64,000 bases of DNA from Falsiroseomonas bella (GTDB lineage Bacteria > Pseudomonadota > Alphaproteobacteria > Acetobacterales > Acetobacteraceae): assembly GCF_003173615.1 (NCBI RefSeq), contig NZ_QGNA01000001.1:248001-312000 (forward strand). Reading direction: 5' to 3'. The notes beneath the pieces were generated by a model. The model saw only the letters and a program-made list of their open reading frames with translations. It was not told the origin of the DNA and did no database searches. This document shows positions 53,970-63,227 of this stretch, one piece after another; the first letter of the stretch is position 1, and every line of letters begins with the position of its first letter. Position numbers and translations under genes: made by a program.

Positions 53970-54941
53970 ATGATCCGCTCGACCCGCCGCGCCGCGCTCA
54001 CCCTGTTGGCGCTGCCGGCGATCGCCCGCGCGCAAGGCGCCTGGCCGGAGCGCGGCGTGACGATGATCGTGCCCTTCCCGCCCGGCGGCGCCACCGACAT
54101 GATCGGACGGATGGTCGCCGAAGGACTGGCGCCGCGCCTCGGTCGCCCGGTCGTGGTGGACAACAGGCCGGGGGCCGCGGCCAATATCGGCGTCGCGGCG
54201 CTCGCGCGCGCCGTGCCCGACGGCTACACCTTCGGCGTCGTCAGCCTGACGACCATGGGCATCAATCCCTGGCTGTACAAGGACCGGCTGCCCTTCGACC
54301 CCGACCGCGACTTCATGCCGCTGACCAACGGCGCGATCACGCCGAACGTGCTCGTGGTCAATCCGCGCAAGATCCCCGCGACGAACCTGGCCGAGCTTGT
54401 TGCCTGGCTGCGCGCCAATCCGGGCCGCGCGAATTACGGCGCCGGCGCGGCGGGTACCGCGATCCATGTCGCGATGGAGATGTTCCTCGCCGCCAGCGGC
54501 ACCCGCGCGACGCATGTGGCGTATCGCGGCTCGGCGCCGATGATGACAGACCTGATCGCCGGCCAAGTGGACCTCGCGGTGGACGGCGCCGCGGTCGCCT
54601 GGCCACATGTGCAGGCCGGCAGCATCCGCGCCATCGCGACCACCGGAGCGCAGCGCGCCTTCTTCGCGCCGGAGCTGCCGACGCTCCACGAGATGTTCCC
54701 CGACACCATCATCGACCCCTGGCACGGCTTCGCCCTGCCCGCAGGCGCGCCGGCGCCGGTCGCCGAGCGGCTGTCGCGAGAGATCCAGGCGGTGCTGCGC
54801 GATCCATCGATCGACCAGCGCATGCGCCAGGCGGTGATGCTGCCGGCGCCGATGCAGCCCGCGGAATTCGCCGCCTTCATCCAGGCGGAACGGCGGCGCT
54901 ACGGCCCGGTGATCGAACGCGCCGGGATCCGCGCGGACTAG
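53970..54941 (+). CDS. Bug/TctC family periplasmic binding protein
   Basis: 323 residues. Signal peptide MIRSTRRAALTLLALPAIARAQ with two arginines. Motifs: VTMIVPFPPGGATDMIGRMVAEG, VVVDNRPGAAANIGVAALARAVPDG and AYRGSAPMMTDLIAGQVDLAVDG. GGGAGGAAC precedes the ATG. It has no TctA/TctB genes nearby and is divergent from the ArsR gene across a 111-bp spacer. Its stop codon lies inside a 21-bp hairpin. Confidence 0.92.
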   Translation: MIRSTRRAALTLLALPAIARAQGAWPERGVTMIVPFPPGGATDMIGRMVAEGLAPRLGRPVVVDNRPGAAANIGVAALARAVPDGYTFGVVSLTTMGINPWLYKDRLPFDPDRDFMPLTNGAITPNVLVVNPRKIPATNLAELVAWLRANPGRANYGAGAAGTAIHVAMEMFLAASGTRATHVAYRGSAPMMTDLIAGQVDLAVDGAAVAWPHVQAGSIRAIATTGAQRAFFAPELPTLHEMFPDTIIDPWHGFALPAGAPAPVAERLSREIQAVLRDPSIDQRMRQAVMLPAPMQPAEFAAFIQAERRRYGPVIERAGIRAD

Positions 54942-54981
54942 ACCCGCCTCACCGCGTCCAGACGCGGTGAGGCGGGTCTAG
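54938..54981 (+). terminator. Perfect 21-bp hairpin overlapping the Bug stop codon
   Basis: Arms 54938-54958 and 54961-54981 are exact reverse complements (core AGACCCGCCTCACCGCGT) separated by CA, with CTCTTGTTT after it. The TAG stop (54939-54941) is part of the stem. An efficient transcription terminator; being symmetric it may also work on the opposite strand. Confidence 0.85.
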
Positions 54982-55007
54982 CTCTTGTTTGACGCGTTTT
55001 CCGAGTC

Positions 55008-55027
55008 GCCGAGCGATTCCGCTCGGC
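55008..55027 (-). terminator. Hairpin for the convergent sulfatase operon
   Basis: GCCGAGCG-ATTC-CGCTCGGC, perfect 8-bp stem, 45 bases past the stop of the last minus-strand Bug gene (stop at 55072). On the minus strand it is followed by GACTCGGAAAACG. Together with the 21-bp hairpin it separates the two convergent units. Confidence 0.5.
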
Positions 55028-55071
55028 CTGAAAGCGCTCTAGCGCCGCCCGGCGGAAACGCGGCGGGCCGG

Positions 55072-56040
55072 CTACTCCACCTTGATGCCGGCCGCCTGGA
55101 CCACCGGCGTCCAGCGCGTGATCTCTTCGCGGATGAAGGCGCTGTACTCGGCGGGGGTGCTGGCATGCACCTCGTAGCCCTGGCTGATCAGGCGCGTGCG
55201 CAGCTCCGTTCCTTCGCCCATGGTGGCGACGATGCCGGCATGCAGCTTCGCCAGGATCGCTGGATCGGTGCCCGCCGGCGCGAGGATGCCGTAGAAGCCC
55301 GAGCCGATGAGCTCCGGCATGCCCTGTTCGATGACCGTCGCGACATCGGGCAGCATCGGATGCCGCTGGCGCGAACCAATGGCGATGCCGCGCAGTCGCC
55401 CGCCCACCACATGCGCCCCGGTCGGCACCAGCGCATCGTAGAAGCCATGCACCTGGCCCGAGAGCGCATCCTGGATCGCCTGGCCGGCGCCGCGATAGGC
55501 GACCACCGTGAATCCCGGGCCGCTCTTGGCGCGCAGCACCTCCGCCATCAGATGCGTCACCGCGCCGACATTCGGCACGGCCATGTTGAAGCCCTGCGGG
55601 CTCTTGCCCGCGGCGATCACATCGGCCAGCGACCGCTCCGGCCGCGTCGGATGCACTGCCGCCAGCGCAGGGATCGAGGCGACCAGGCTCACCGGCGCGA
55701 AATCCCGGCCCACATCGTAGGGCAGCCGCATGCCGAGCGCGGTGTTCAGCGCGATGGGCGCGGCGGCGAAGAGCAGCGTGTAGCCGTCCGGCTGCGACTT
55801 CGCGACCGCATCCATGCCCGGCACGCCCGCGGCGCCGCCGCGATTCTCGATCACGAAGCTCTGGCCGAAGCGCTGCTGCAGCTGCTGCGCCAGCAGGCGT
55901 CCCACCATGTCGAGCGCCCCACCGGCAGCAACCGGCAGGACGAAGCGCACCGGCCGCGTCGGCCAGGCATCGGCGCCCTGGGCGAGCGCGGGCGTGGCGA
56001 GCGCCCCGACTGCGAGCGTGGTGAAGTGACGGCGCAGCAT
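55072..56040 (-). CDS. Bug/TctC family periplasmic binding protein (operon end)
   Basis: 322 residues. Signal peptide MLRRHFTTLAVGALATPALAQ. Motifs: VRFVLPVAAGGALDMVGRLL, FVIENRGGAAGVPGMDAVAKSQPDG and AYRGAGQAIQDALSGQVHGFYD. GGGAGG lies before the ATG. Sixth and last gene of the Bug-sulfatase operon, 25 bp after the 738-residue sulfatase. Probably feeds a Tct-type permease encoded elsewhere, since none is in the window. Confidence 0.92.
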   Translation of the reverse strand: MLRRHFTTLAVGALATPALAQGADAWPTRPVRFVLPVAAGGALDMVGRLLAQQLQQRFGQSFVIENRGGAAGVPGMDAVAKSQPDGYTLLFAAAPIALNTALGMRLPYDVGRDFAPVSLVASIPALAAVHPTRPERSLADVIAAGKSPQGFNMAVPNVGAVTHLMAEVLRAKSGPGFTVVAYRGAGQAIQDALSGQVHGFYDALVPTGAHVVGGRLRGIAIGSRQRHPMLPDVATVIEQGMPELIGSGFYGILAPAGTDPAILAKLHAGIVATMGEGTELRTRLISQGYEVHASTPAEYSAFIREEITRWTPVVQAAGIKVE

Positions 56041-56065
56041 GGCGTGTCCTCCCTGTCTTCTGCGT

Positions 56066-58282
56066 TCAGCGCGGCGCGCGTTTGCCGGGCGTGACGGTGA
56101 CGTCGCGGATGCGGCCGGAATAGGGGAAGGCGCCGTGCCGCTCGTATAGGTCCCACAGCACCGGACCGCGGCGGTCCAGCCCCACATCCAACCCTTCGAA
56201 GACGCCGTAGAACACCATGCTCGGCGCCATCGGCGTGAAGGGCACGACCTCCGCCCCGTTGATGGTGAGCCTGCCCTCGCCGCGGCGCTGGCCATGCGCG
56301 CGATACTCGAAGGCAATGGTGACATCGCCCTCCGGCATCGGCACGGAGGGCAGATCGGTGGTCTCGCCGAAGCCGTTGTAGTGGAAGTGCAGCCGCCCGC
56401 CCTCGACCCACAGCACCATGCCGCCGGTCGGATCGCCGATGGCCCACAGGATGCCCTGGTCGCCCTTGCGGCAGGAGGCGCGGACTTCGATGGCGTAGTC
56501 GCGGTCGCTGATCAGCGGGAACAGGTCGAAGCGGTGCACCGTGTCCGCGCCCGGCAGGAAGCGCCGCGGCTGGTCGGCGCGCGCGGCGAACTCCGGCGCC
56601 AGGTCGCGGAACTTGTCGAGCCGGTCGCGATTGTCCAGCGGATAGACCTGGTTCGACCAGGCCGCCGTGTCGAACGCTTCCACCAGTTCCTTCAGCTTGT
56701 CCGGTTTCTCCCGCGCAAGGTCGGTGGACTCGGAAAAATCGCGCGTCAGGTCGTGCAGCGTCCAGTTGTTCCAGTCGATCTCCGCGCCGCGCTTCTGGAT
56801 GGAGCGCGCCAGCCAGCCGTCGCGGTAATAGGCGCGGTTCGACCAGCATTCGTAGTACTGCTCGTTGCGCGGCGCGACGGCGGCGGGCTCGCGCAGCAGC
56901 GCGGCAAAGCTGCGCCCGTCCATGGCCCGCGCCGGCCGGTCATGCAAGCGCTCCAGCGGCGGCGCCGCGGCGCAATCCAGCAGCGTCGGCATGATGTCGG
57001 TGACATGCACGAATTGCTGCCGGATCGCGCCGGGGTCCGGGATGCGCCGCGGCCAGGACAGGATGAAGGAGACGCGCCTTCCGCCCGCGCCGGTGTAGGT
57101 CTTGAAGGACGGGAAGGGCGCGTTGCACATCTCGCCCCAGCCCGTGGGATACAGGCTGGCGCTACGCGGGCTGCCGAGGTCGTGCGCCGTCGCGCGCTCC
57201 ACCTCGATCGGTGGCGGGGCGAGGCCCATGTAGCGGCGGTTGTTGTTGAACATTCCCGTCGGCCCGCCGGCATCGGTCGCGCCGTTGTCGGAGGTGACGA
57301 GGATGATCGTGTTGTCGCGCTCGCCGGTCTCGTCCAGGAAGTCCAGCAGGCGGCCGATGTTCTGGTCCACGCAGTCGATCATCGCCGCGTAGCATTCCAT
57401 GTGCCGCGCCAGCATGGCGCGGTCGGCGGGATCGGTGTTCTCCCACGCGGCGACGCGCGGGTCGGAGGCCGGCAGCTTCGTGCCCGGCGGGATCAGCCCC
57501 ATCGCGATCTGGCGCCTGTGGCGCGCCGCGCGCAGCACGCTCCAGCCGATGTCGTAGCGGCCGCGGTATTTCGCGAGGTCGGCCGGCTTCGCCTGCAGGG
57601 GCGCGTGCGGCGCGTTGTTGGCGACGTAGAGGAAAAAGGGCTTCTCGGGGGAATGCGCGCGCAGGTCGGACAGCCAGCGCAGCGACTGCGTCATCCAGTC
57701 ATCCGTCGCGTAGTAGTCGCGCGGATACGCTTCCATCGGGATCACCTGGTTGCCGGCGGTCAGCGCGGTCGGGAAGAAGAAATGCGTCTCGCCTTCCAGG
57801 AAGCCGTGGAAATGGTCGAAGCCGCGCTGGCAGGGCCAGGACCGCTTGTCGCCGGCCGGCGTGCAATCCGCCGTCGGCGTGTTGTGCCACTTGCCGACCG
57901 CGCAGGTGGCGTAGCCGGACGCGCGCAGCGTCTCCGGCAAGGTGGCGCAATCCATCGGGATCTCGCCGCGATAGCCGGGATAGCCGGCGTCGTTGTTGGC
58001 GAGCCATCCCGTGCCGGCGGCATGTGCGTTGATGCCGGTCAGCAGCGCGGCCCGCGCGGGGGAGCAGATGGGATGCGTGGTGTAGTGGTTGAAGCGCAGC
58101 CCTTCCTTCGCCAGGCGATCCATGTTCGGCGTCTCGATCTCGCCGCCGAAGCAGCCGGGATCGGAGAAGCCCATGTCGTCCATCAGGATGACAACGATGT
58201 TCGGCGCGCCCTTCGGCGCATGGTGCCGCGCCGGCCATTCCGGCGTGCTTTCCTCGCGCGAGCGGCCGATATGCTGTGTCAT
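56066..58282 (-). CDS. Arylsulfatase-like sulfatase with C-terminal beta-sandwich domain
   Basis: 738 residues, no signal peptide. Metal site IVVILMDDMGFSDPG (Asp35, Asp36), formylglycine motif C73-S-P-A-R77 in HPICSPARAALLTG, CAVGKWHN, and TSDNGATDAGG. The catalytic part resembles long actinobacterial/proteobacterial arylsulfatases. Residues about 570-738 form a separate beta-rich domain (IEVRASCRKGDQGILWAIGDPTGG) of concanavalin-like type. It hydrolyses a sulfate ester, assuming the cysteine is converted by a formylglycine-generating enzyme encoded elsewhere. Overlaps the next sulfatase gene by 4 bp. Confidence 0.92.
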   Translation of the reverse strand: MTQHIGRSREESTPEWPARHHAPKGAPNIVVILMDDMGFSDPGCFGGEIETPNMDRLAKEGLRFNHYTTHPICSPARAALLTGINAHAAGTGWLANNDAGYPGYRGEIPMDCATLPETLRASGYATCAVGKWHNTPTADCTPAGDKRSWPCQRGFDHFHGFLEGETHFFFPTALTAGNQVIPMEAYPRDYYATDDWMTQSLRWLSDLRAHSPEKPFFLYVANNAPHAPLQAKPADLAKYRGRYDIGWSVLRAARHRRQIAMGLIPPGTKLPASDPRVAAWENTDPADRAMLARHMECYAAMIDCVDQNIGRLLDFLDETGERDNTIILVTSDNGATDAGGPTGMFNNNRRYMGLAPPPIEVERATAHDLGSPRSASLYPTGWGEMCNAPFPSFKTYTGAGGRRVSFILSWPRRIPDPGAIRQQFVHVTDIMPTLLDCAAAPPLERLHDRPARAMDGRSFAALLREPAAVAPRNEQYYECWSNRAYYRDGWLARSIQKRGAEIDWNNWTLHDLTRDFSESTDLAREKPDKLKELVEAFDTAAWSNQVYPLDNRDRLDKFRDLAPEFAARADQPRRFLPGADTVHRFDLFPLISDRDYAIEVRASCRKGDQGILWAIGDPTGGMVLWVEGGRLHFHYNGFGETTDLPSVPMPEGDVTIAFEYRAHGQRRGEGRLTINGAEVVPFTPMAPSMVFYGVFEGLDVGLDRRGPVLWDLYERHGAFPYSGRIRDVTVTPGKRAPR

Positions 58283-59760
58283 CCCGGTGTCCCCACAACA
58301 ACGCTGGCATCCATGATGGGCGGCGGCGGGTAGTGATGGCCGCGCTGGCCGGAGAGGCCGCGATTGACGCCGCCGCGGAATTCGCGCGCCGGCATGCCGA
58401 CCAGCCTGCCGTCCCGGATCCAGTCAAGATCCGCGCCCCAGGCGCCCTCGACCAGCGCCGCCTCCAGCCGCGCGCGAACCCCGTCGAGCTCGGGGTCGGC
58501 GCTGCGGTCATGCAGCTCGCGCGGATCCTCCTGCAGGTCGAAGAGCTGCATGACGTTGCCGCAGGGATACCAGAGCAACTTGTGCCGGCCGTCCGTCGCC
58601 ATGCGCGTCGCGTTCGCATCCTCGCGGCAGGCGCCGAGGAAGACCTCGCGGCGTGCCTGCCCCACCATCGACAGGCCCTCGACATGCGCGGGCGATTCCA
58701 CGCCGGCGAAGTCCAGCAGCGTCGGCATCACATCCGCAAGGCCGACCAGGCGCTTGTCCACGCTGCCCGGCGGCGTGCGGGCATCGCCGGCCGGCCCGAC
58801 CAGCAGCGTCGGCACGCGCGCGCTGTCCTCGTAGTAGAGCCGCTTCGCCCAGAGCCCGTGGGCGCCCAGCATGTCGCCGTGATCCGCGGTGAACAGGATC
58901 ACCGTCTCGTCCAGCAGACCTTCCTCCCGCAGCGTGCCGATCACCAGGCGAAGCTGGTGGTCGATATGGGTGCAGAGCGCCATGAAGGCCTGCATGATCT
59001 GCCGGTAGTGATGCGGCTTCACATGCGCCCAGTAGTCGCGCACCGCACGCAGCGCATAGGGCTGCGCCGTCTCCTCCTGCGCCCAGGCGCCCATCGGCGG
59101 CGGCGGCGCATCCGCGTCGCGGTAGATGTCGAGATAGGCGTTCAGCGGGATCAGCGGCGGATGCGGCGCCGTGTAGGACAGGTGCCAGAAGCCCGGCCGC
59201 GTCGGGTCGCGGCGCTTGATCTCCCGGCACATCCGCCAGGTCGTCCAGTTCGTGACGTGGCAATGCTCCGGCAGGTGCCAGGGGCGCCAGAGATAGTCGT
59301 TGTTGTTCATGCCGTGGTCGAAGCCGCGGCCCGGGAACCCCTGGTCGGCGATGTAGATGTCGTGGTCGTCCGGCCCGCCGAGATGCGGTCGCCCTTCCTC
59401 GGCCAGATGCACCTCGTCGAAGCCGATGCGGTCGCGCGGCGGATAGACATGCAGCTTGCCCACCGCCGTCGTCTGGTAGCCGGCCTCGTGCAGCAGCGCG
59501 GGCAGCGTCGGAAGGTCCGGCATGCGCAGCGCGGGGTCGAAGCTGCGGTCGCCATGCTGCTTCGCGGTGGTGCCGGTCATCATCGTGCGGCGCGCGGGGA
59601 TGCAGATCGGGCATTCGGAATAGGTGCGCGGATAGCGCACGCCGACGCGCGCCAGCTGGTCGAGCGTCGGCGTCAGGATGGTCGGGTGGCCCTCATAGCC
59701 GGCAAGCGAGGCCGGCCACTGGTCCACCGTGACGAAGAGAATGTTCGGGCGGGCAGTCAC
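58279..59760 (-). CDS. Sulfatase family protein
   Basis: 493 residues, no signal peptide. PNILFVTVDQWPASLAG (metal Asp13), formylglycine motif C53-I-P-A-R57, TTAVGKLHVYPPRDR, and FTADHGDMLGAHGLWAKRLYYEDSARVP. The Asp-Gln first motif puts it with choline-sulfatase-like or phosphonate-monoester-hydrolase-like members rather than AtsA. Cytoplasmic sulfate- or phosphonate-ester hydrolase. Overlaps the Bug gene at 59757 and the larger sulfatase gene by 4 bp each. Confidence 0.92.
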   Translation of the reverse strand: MTARPNILFVTVDQWPASLAGYEGHPTILTPTLDQLARVGVRYPRTYSECPICIPARRTMMTGTTAKQHGDRSFDPALRMPDLPTLPALLHEAGYQTTAVGKLHVYPPRDRIGFDEVHLAEEGRPHLGGPDDHDIYIADQGFPGRGFDHGMNNNDYLWRPWHLPEHCHVTNWTTWRMCREIKRRDPTRPGFWHLSYTAPHPPLIPLNAYLDIYRDADAPPPPMGAWAQEETAQPYALRAVRDYWAHVKPHHYRQIMQAFMALCTHIDHQLRLVIGTLREEGLLDETVILFTADHGDMLGAHGLWAKRLYYEDSARVPTLLVGPAGDARTPPGSVDKRLVGLADVMPTLLDFAGVESPAHVEGLSMVGQARREVFLGACREDANATRMATDGRHKLLWYPCGNVMQLFDLQEDPRELHDRSADPELDGVRARLEAALVEGAWGADLDWIRDGRLVGMPAREFRGGVNRGLSGQRGHHYPPPPIMDASVVVGTPG

Positions 59761-60710
59761 TCCACCCGCGCCCCGCTTGCCTGCACCAGCGGCCCGAACT
59801 TCTGGCGCTCCGCCTGGATCCAGCTTGCGAAGTCGGCCGCGCTGCCGCCCGCGAAGGGCAGGCCGAGCTGGCGCGCGCGCTCGATCACCGCAGGCTCGCG
59901 CAGCGCCGCGTTGAACGCGGCGTTGAGCTTCTGCACCGCATCAGCTGGCACGCCGCGCGGCGCCACCACGCCATGCCAGGATGTGAAGGCATAGCCAGGC
60001 ACCCCGCTCTCCGCGACGGTCGGCAGGTCCGGCGTGAACGGGCTGCGGCTCGCGCCCGTCACGGCGATGGCCCGCACCTGGCCCTGGTTCACCGCGGGCA
60101 GCAGCGTGCCGTCGATCAGCAGGTCGATGCGCCCCGCGATCAGCTCCTGCGCCGCGGGCGCGCTGCCCCGGAAGGGCACATGCGTCATCTTCGTCCCGCT
60201 CAGGCTCATCAGCATCTGCGTCGCGAGATGCCCCGCCGTGCCGGGGCCAGGCGTGCCGAAATTCAGCGCATCGGGCCGCGCCTTCGCCGCGGCGACGAGA
60301 TCCGCCACCGTGCGATGCGGGCTGTCCTTCGGCACGCCGACCAGCAGCGAGACCTCCGTCAGACGGATGATCGGCGCGAAGGCGTCCGGGTCGTAGGGCA
60401 GACGCGCGAAGAGGTGCGGCGCGATCGCCAGGATGCCGATATCGGCGAAGAGCAGCGTGTGGCCATCCGCCGGTGCGCGCGCCGCCGCGCCGGCGCCGAT
60501 GGTGCCGCCGCCGCCGCCGCGATTCTCGATCACCAGCGGCTGACCGATCTCCTTTTCCACGGTCGGCGCGAGAAGCCGCGCCATGATGTCGTTGTTGCCG
60601 CCGGGCGGATAGGGGACGATCACCGTCACTGGCTTCTCCGGCCAGGCGGCGCGCGCGATTCCCGGCGCGGCCAGCGCCGCCGCGACAAGCCCGAATGTCC
60701 TGCGTCGCAT
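59757..60710 (-). CDS. Bug/TctC family periplasmic binding protein
   Basis: 317 residues. Signal peptide MRRRTFGLVAAALAAPGIARA. Motifs: VTVIVPYPPGGNNDIMARLLAP, LVIENRGGGGGTIGAGAAARAPADG and FRGSAPAAQELIAGRIDLLIDG. The loop NNDI and the five-glycine stretch make it distinct from the other Bug proteins here. Third gene of the sulfatase operon, 11 bp after a sulfatase and overlapping the next by 4 bp. Confidence 0.92.
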   Translation of the reverse strand: MRRRTFGLVAAALAAPGIARAAWPEKPVTVIVPYPPGGNNDIMARLLAPTVEKEIGQPLVIENRGGGGGTIGAGAAARAPADGHTLLFADIGILAIAPHLFARLPYDPDAFAPIIRLTEVSLLVGVPKDSPHRTVADLVAAAKARPDALNFGTPGPGTAGHLATQMLMSLSGTKMTHVPFRGSAPAAQELIAGRIDLLIDGTLLPAVNQGQVRAIAVTGASRSPFTPDLPTVAESGVPGYAFTSWHGVVAPRGVPADAVQKLNAAFNAALREPAVIERARQLGLPFAGGSAADFASWIQAERQKFGPLVQASGARVE

Positions 60711-60721
60711 CCGCACTCTCC

Positions 60722-62191
60722 TCAATACAGGGCGCTGCGCGGCGGGCCCGCGCTGATCGTCGCGGCCAGCGCGTCCAGATGCGCCTTCAGCCTGTCCGCC
60801 CGCAGCGCGGCGTCGTCCCACAGATTGTCGAACTCGCCGGGATCGCTGGCGTGGTCGAAGATCTCGCCCTTCGCGTGCCCATGATAGACCACCGACTTCC
60901 AGCGCCCGTCGAACACCATGGAGCCGTGGCTGTGGTCCGAGTGACCGCCGATGCTGTCCTTGAACTCGCAGACGACATGCGCCTTGTGGACATGCGGGTC
61001 GGCGCGGCCTTCCAGAATCGGCAGAAGCGAGCGGCCCTGCATCTGCCAGGGCACCGCGATGCCGGCGGCCTCCAGCAGCGTCGGCGCGATGTCCACGAGC
61101 TCCACCAGCGCGTCGCTCTCAAGCCCCGCCTGCACGCGGCCGGGCCAGCGCCACAGCATCGGCACATGCACAAGCCCTTCGAAGAACCGGCAGCCCTTCA
61201 GCACAAGGCCGTGGTCGCCGAGCAATTCGCCATGATCCGAGTGGAACAGGACCAGCGTGTCCTCCTCCTGCCCGCTGTCGCGCAGCGCTGCCAGGATGCG
61301 CGCGACCTGGACGTCCAGGTGCTCGATCATGGCGTAGTAGTTGGCCTTCACCTGCAACGCGTCGTAATCCTCGGGCACATGCGACGCCACCTTGTCGTGG
61401 TCGCGTTCCTTCGGCGGCGGGGCCGGCGCGGCATTGCGGCGGATGGTGGGGTCCACCGGCTTCTTCTGCTGCTGGTCAACCCCCTCGAAGTCGCGCCAGC
61501 GCTCGGCGTCCGAAGGGCGCCACAGCGGCAGCGGCAGCGTCGCCGCATCCACCCGCGCCAGCGCCTCCGGCGGCGCATCAAAGGGTGCGTGCGGGTCGAA
61601 GAAATTCAGCGAGAGGCACCAGGGCCCGTCGCGGCGATCGGTGATGAACCGGATCGCCATCTCGGCGCACCAGGTGGATTGGTGGTACTCCGCAGGCACG
61701 CCTGCGCCGACGAAGGCGCCCTTGTCGCGATACAGCGCCTGCGGGTCCACCTTCTTCTCGTGCCGCAGCCAGTGCTCATAGGCATCGCCACGCGCGGCAT
61801 CCGGCGTGGGGTGGTGGTTCCAGTGGAACACGCGGTAGCCGTCGTCGGTGCGCTTCTCATGGTGCTTCGCGGCGGAGAGATGCAGCTTGCCGACCAGCCC
61901 GCAATCATAGCCGTGGTCGGCCAGGATGCGCGTGACCAGCACCTCGTTCGGCGGGAAGAAGGCGTTGCCGTTGCGGTAGACGTGGTGGCTCGCCGGGTAG
62001 CGTCCCGTGAGCATGCTCGCGCGCGACGGTGTGCAGATTGGCGACTGCGTGTAGGCACGGCGGAACGCCGTGCCGCGCTCGGCCAGCCCGTCCTGCGCCG
62101 GCGTGCGGATATGCGGATTGCCGAGGCGGCGGATCGTGTCCCAGCGCTGCTGATCGGTGCAGATCCAGAGGATGTTCGGGCGTTTGCTCAC
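60722..62191 (-). CDS. Sulfatase family protein
   Basis: 489 residues, no signal peptide. PNILWICTDQQRWDTI (metal Asp13), formylglycine motif C53-T-P-S-R57, CGLVGKLHLSAAKH, and FHSDHGELLGDHGLVLKGCRFFEG. An extra linker KKPVDPTIRRNAAPAPPPKERDHD lies before the second half. GTG start at 62191 overlapping the upstream Bug stop (GTGA), so it is translated in coupling with that gene. A long frame upstream is only the shadow of the Bug gene. Confidence 0.92.
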   Translation of the reverse strand: MSKRPNILWICTDQQRWDTIRRLGNPHIRTPAQDGLAERGTAFRRAYTQSPICTPSRASMLTGRYPASHHVYRNGNAFFPPNEVLVTRILADHGYDCGLVGKLHLSAAKHHEKRTDDGYRVFHWNHHPTPDAARGDAYEHWLRHEKKVDPQALYRDKGAFVGAGVPAEYHQSTWCAEMAIRFITDRRDGPWCLSLNFFDPHAPFDAPPEALARVDAATLPLPLWRPSDAERWRDFEGVDQQQKKPVDPTIRRNAAPAPPPKERDHDKVASHVPEDYDALQVKANYYAMIEHLDVQVARILAALRDSGQEEDTLVLFHSDHGELLGDHGLVLKGCRFFEGLVHVPMLWRWPGRVQAGLESDALVELVDIAPTLLEAAGIAVPWQMQGRSLLPILEGRADPHVHKAHVVCEFKDSIGGHSDHSHGSMVFDGRWKSVVYHGHAKGEIFDHASDPGEFDNLWDDAALRADRLKAHLDALAATISAGPPRSALY

Positions 62192-63192
62192 TCGATGCGG
62201 ATCCCCGCGGCGCGCACCGCCTCGGCCCATTGCTTGCGCTGGTCGGCAATCAGCGCGCCGAAGGATTCCGCTGTTCCCGGCGCGGCGCTCGCTCCCATCT
62301 CGCCCAGGCGTCCCGTCACCTCCGGCATCGCGAGCACCGCGTTGATCTCGGTGTTCAGGCGCTGGACGATCGCATCCGGCACGCCAGCGGGCGCCGTCAG
62401 CCCGAACCAGCCGGGTGTCGAGAAGCCGGCGAGCCCCGCCTCGTCCGCCGTCGGCACCTCCGGCCAGGCGGAGATGCGCGGCGTGCCGGCGACCATCAGC
62501 GGCCGCACGCGCCCGGCCTGCACCTGCCCCGCGGCTTCCAGCGGGCTTGCGATCATCGCCTGCACGCGGCCGGCGGCGAGGTCCGCTACGGCGGGCCCGC
62601 CGCCGCGATAGGGCACATGCACCAGGTCGATGCCGGCGCGCAGCTTCAACAGTTCGAACGCGACATGCGGCAGCGAACCGTTGCCCGGCGAGGCGTAGTT
62701 GAGCTGCCCCGGCCGCGACTTCGCCAGCGCGACGAACTCCGCGAAGTTCTGCGCCGGCACTTCGCTGCTGACCATCAGCGCGTTCGGGCTGAGCACGAGC
62801 AGCGCGACGGGCCGGAAGTCGCGCTCGGAATTGAAGGGCAGGTTGGCGTAGGCGAAGGGGATGATGGCGAAGGGCGGCGGCGTCAGCAGCAGCGTGTAGC
62901 CATCCGGCGCGCTGCGCGCGACTTCCGTGGTGCCGATGACGGTGGCGGCACCGGGCTTGTTGTCCACCACGACCGTGCGGCCGAGCCGCGTGCCCAGGTG
63001 GTTGGCAACCAGCCGCGCGGAGACATCGGAGGAGCCGCCGGGCGCAAAGGGAACCACGATGCGGATGTTGCGCGCGGGCCACTCGCCCTGCGCCTGGACC
63101 GCCGCAGGCAGGGCCAGCGCGCCCGCCGTGCCGAGCAGCAGCGCGCGACGGCCGGGCCGCGCCAAGGCGGCCCCGTGATGGCGTTCGGACAT
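62188..63192 (-). CDS. Bug/TctC family periplasmic binding protein (operon head)
   Basis: 334 residues. Signal peptide with GRRALLLGTAGALALPAAVQAQ. Motifs: IRIVVPFAPGGSSDVSARLVANH, VVVDNKPGAATVIGTTEVARSAPDG and VPYRGGGPAVADLAAGRVQAMI. GGGGGAGGAAGGG directly before the ATG gives a very strong ribosome site, as expected for a protein needed in excess. First gene of the six-gene Bug-sulfatase operon, divergent from the GntR regulator. Confidence 0.93.
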   Translation of the reverse strand: MSERHHGAALARPGRRALLLGTAGALALPAAVQAQGEWPARNIRIVVPFAPGGSSDVSARLVANHLGTRLGRTVVVDNKPGAATVIGTTEVARSAPDGYTLLLTPPPFAIIPFAYANLPFNSERDFRPVALLVLSPNALMVSSEVPAQNFAEFVALAKSRPGQLNYASPGNGSLPHVAFELLKLRAGIDLVHVPYRGGGPAVADLAAGRVQAMIASPLEAAGQVQAGRVRPLMVAGTPRISAWPEVPTADEAGLAGFSTPGWFGLTAPAGVPDAIVQRLNTEINAVLAMPEVTGRLGEMGASAAPGTAESFGALIADQRKQWAEAVRAAGIRIE

Positions 63193-63227
63193 CCCTTCCT
63201 CCCCCGGTTCCGTGGCAAAGTGGCCTG

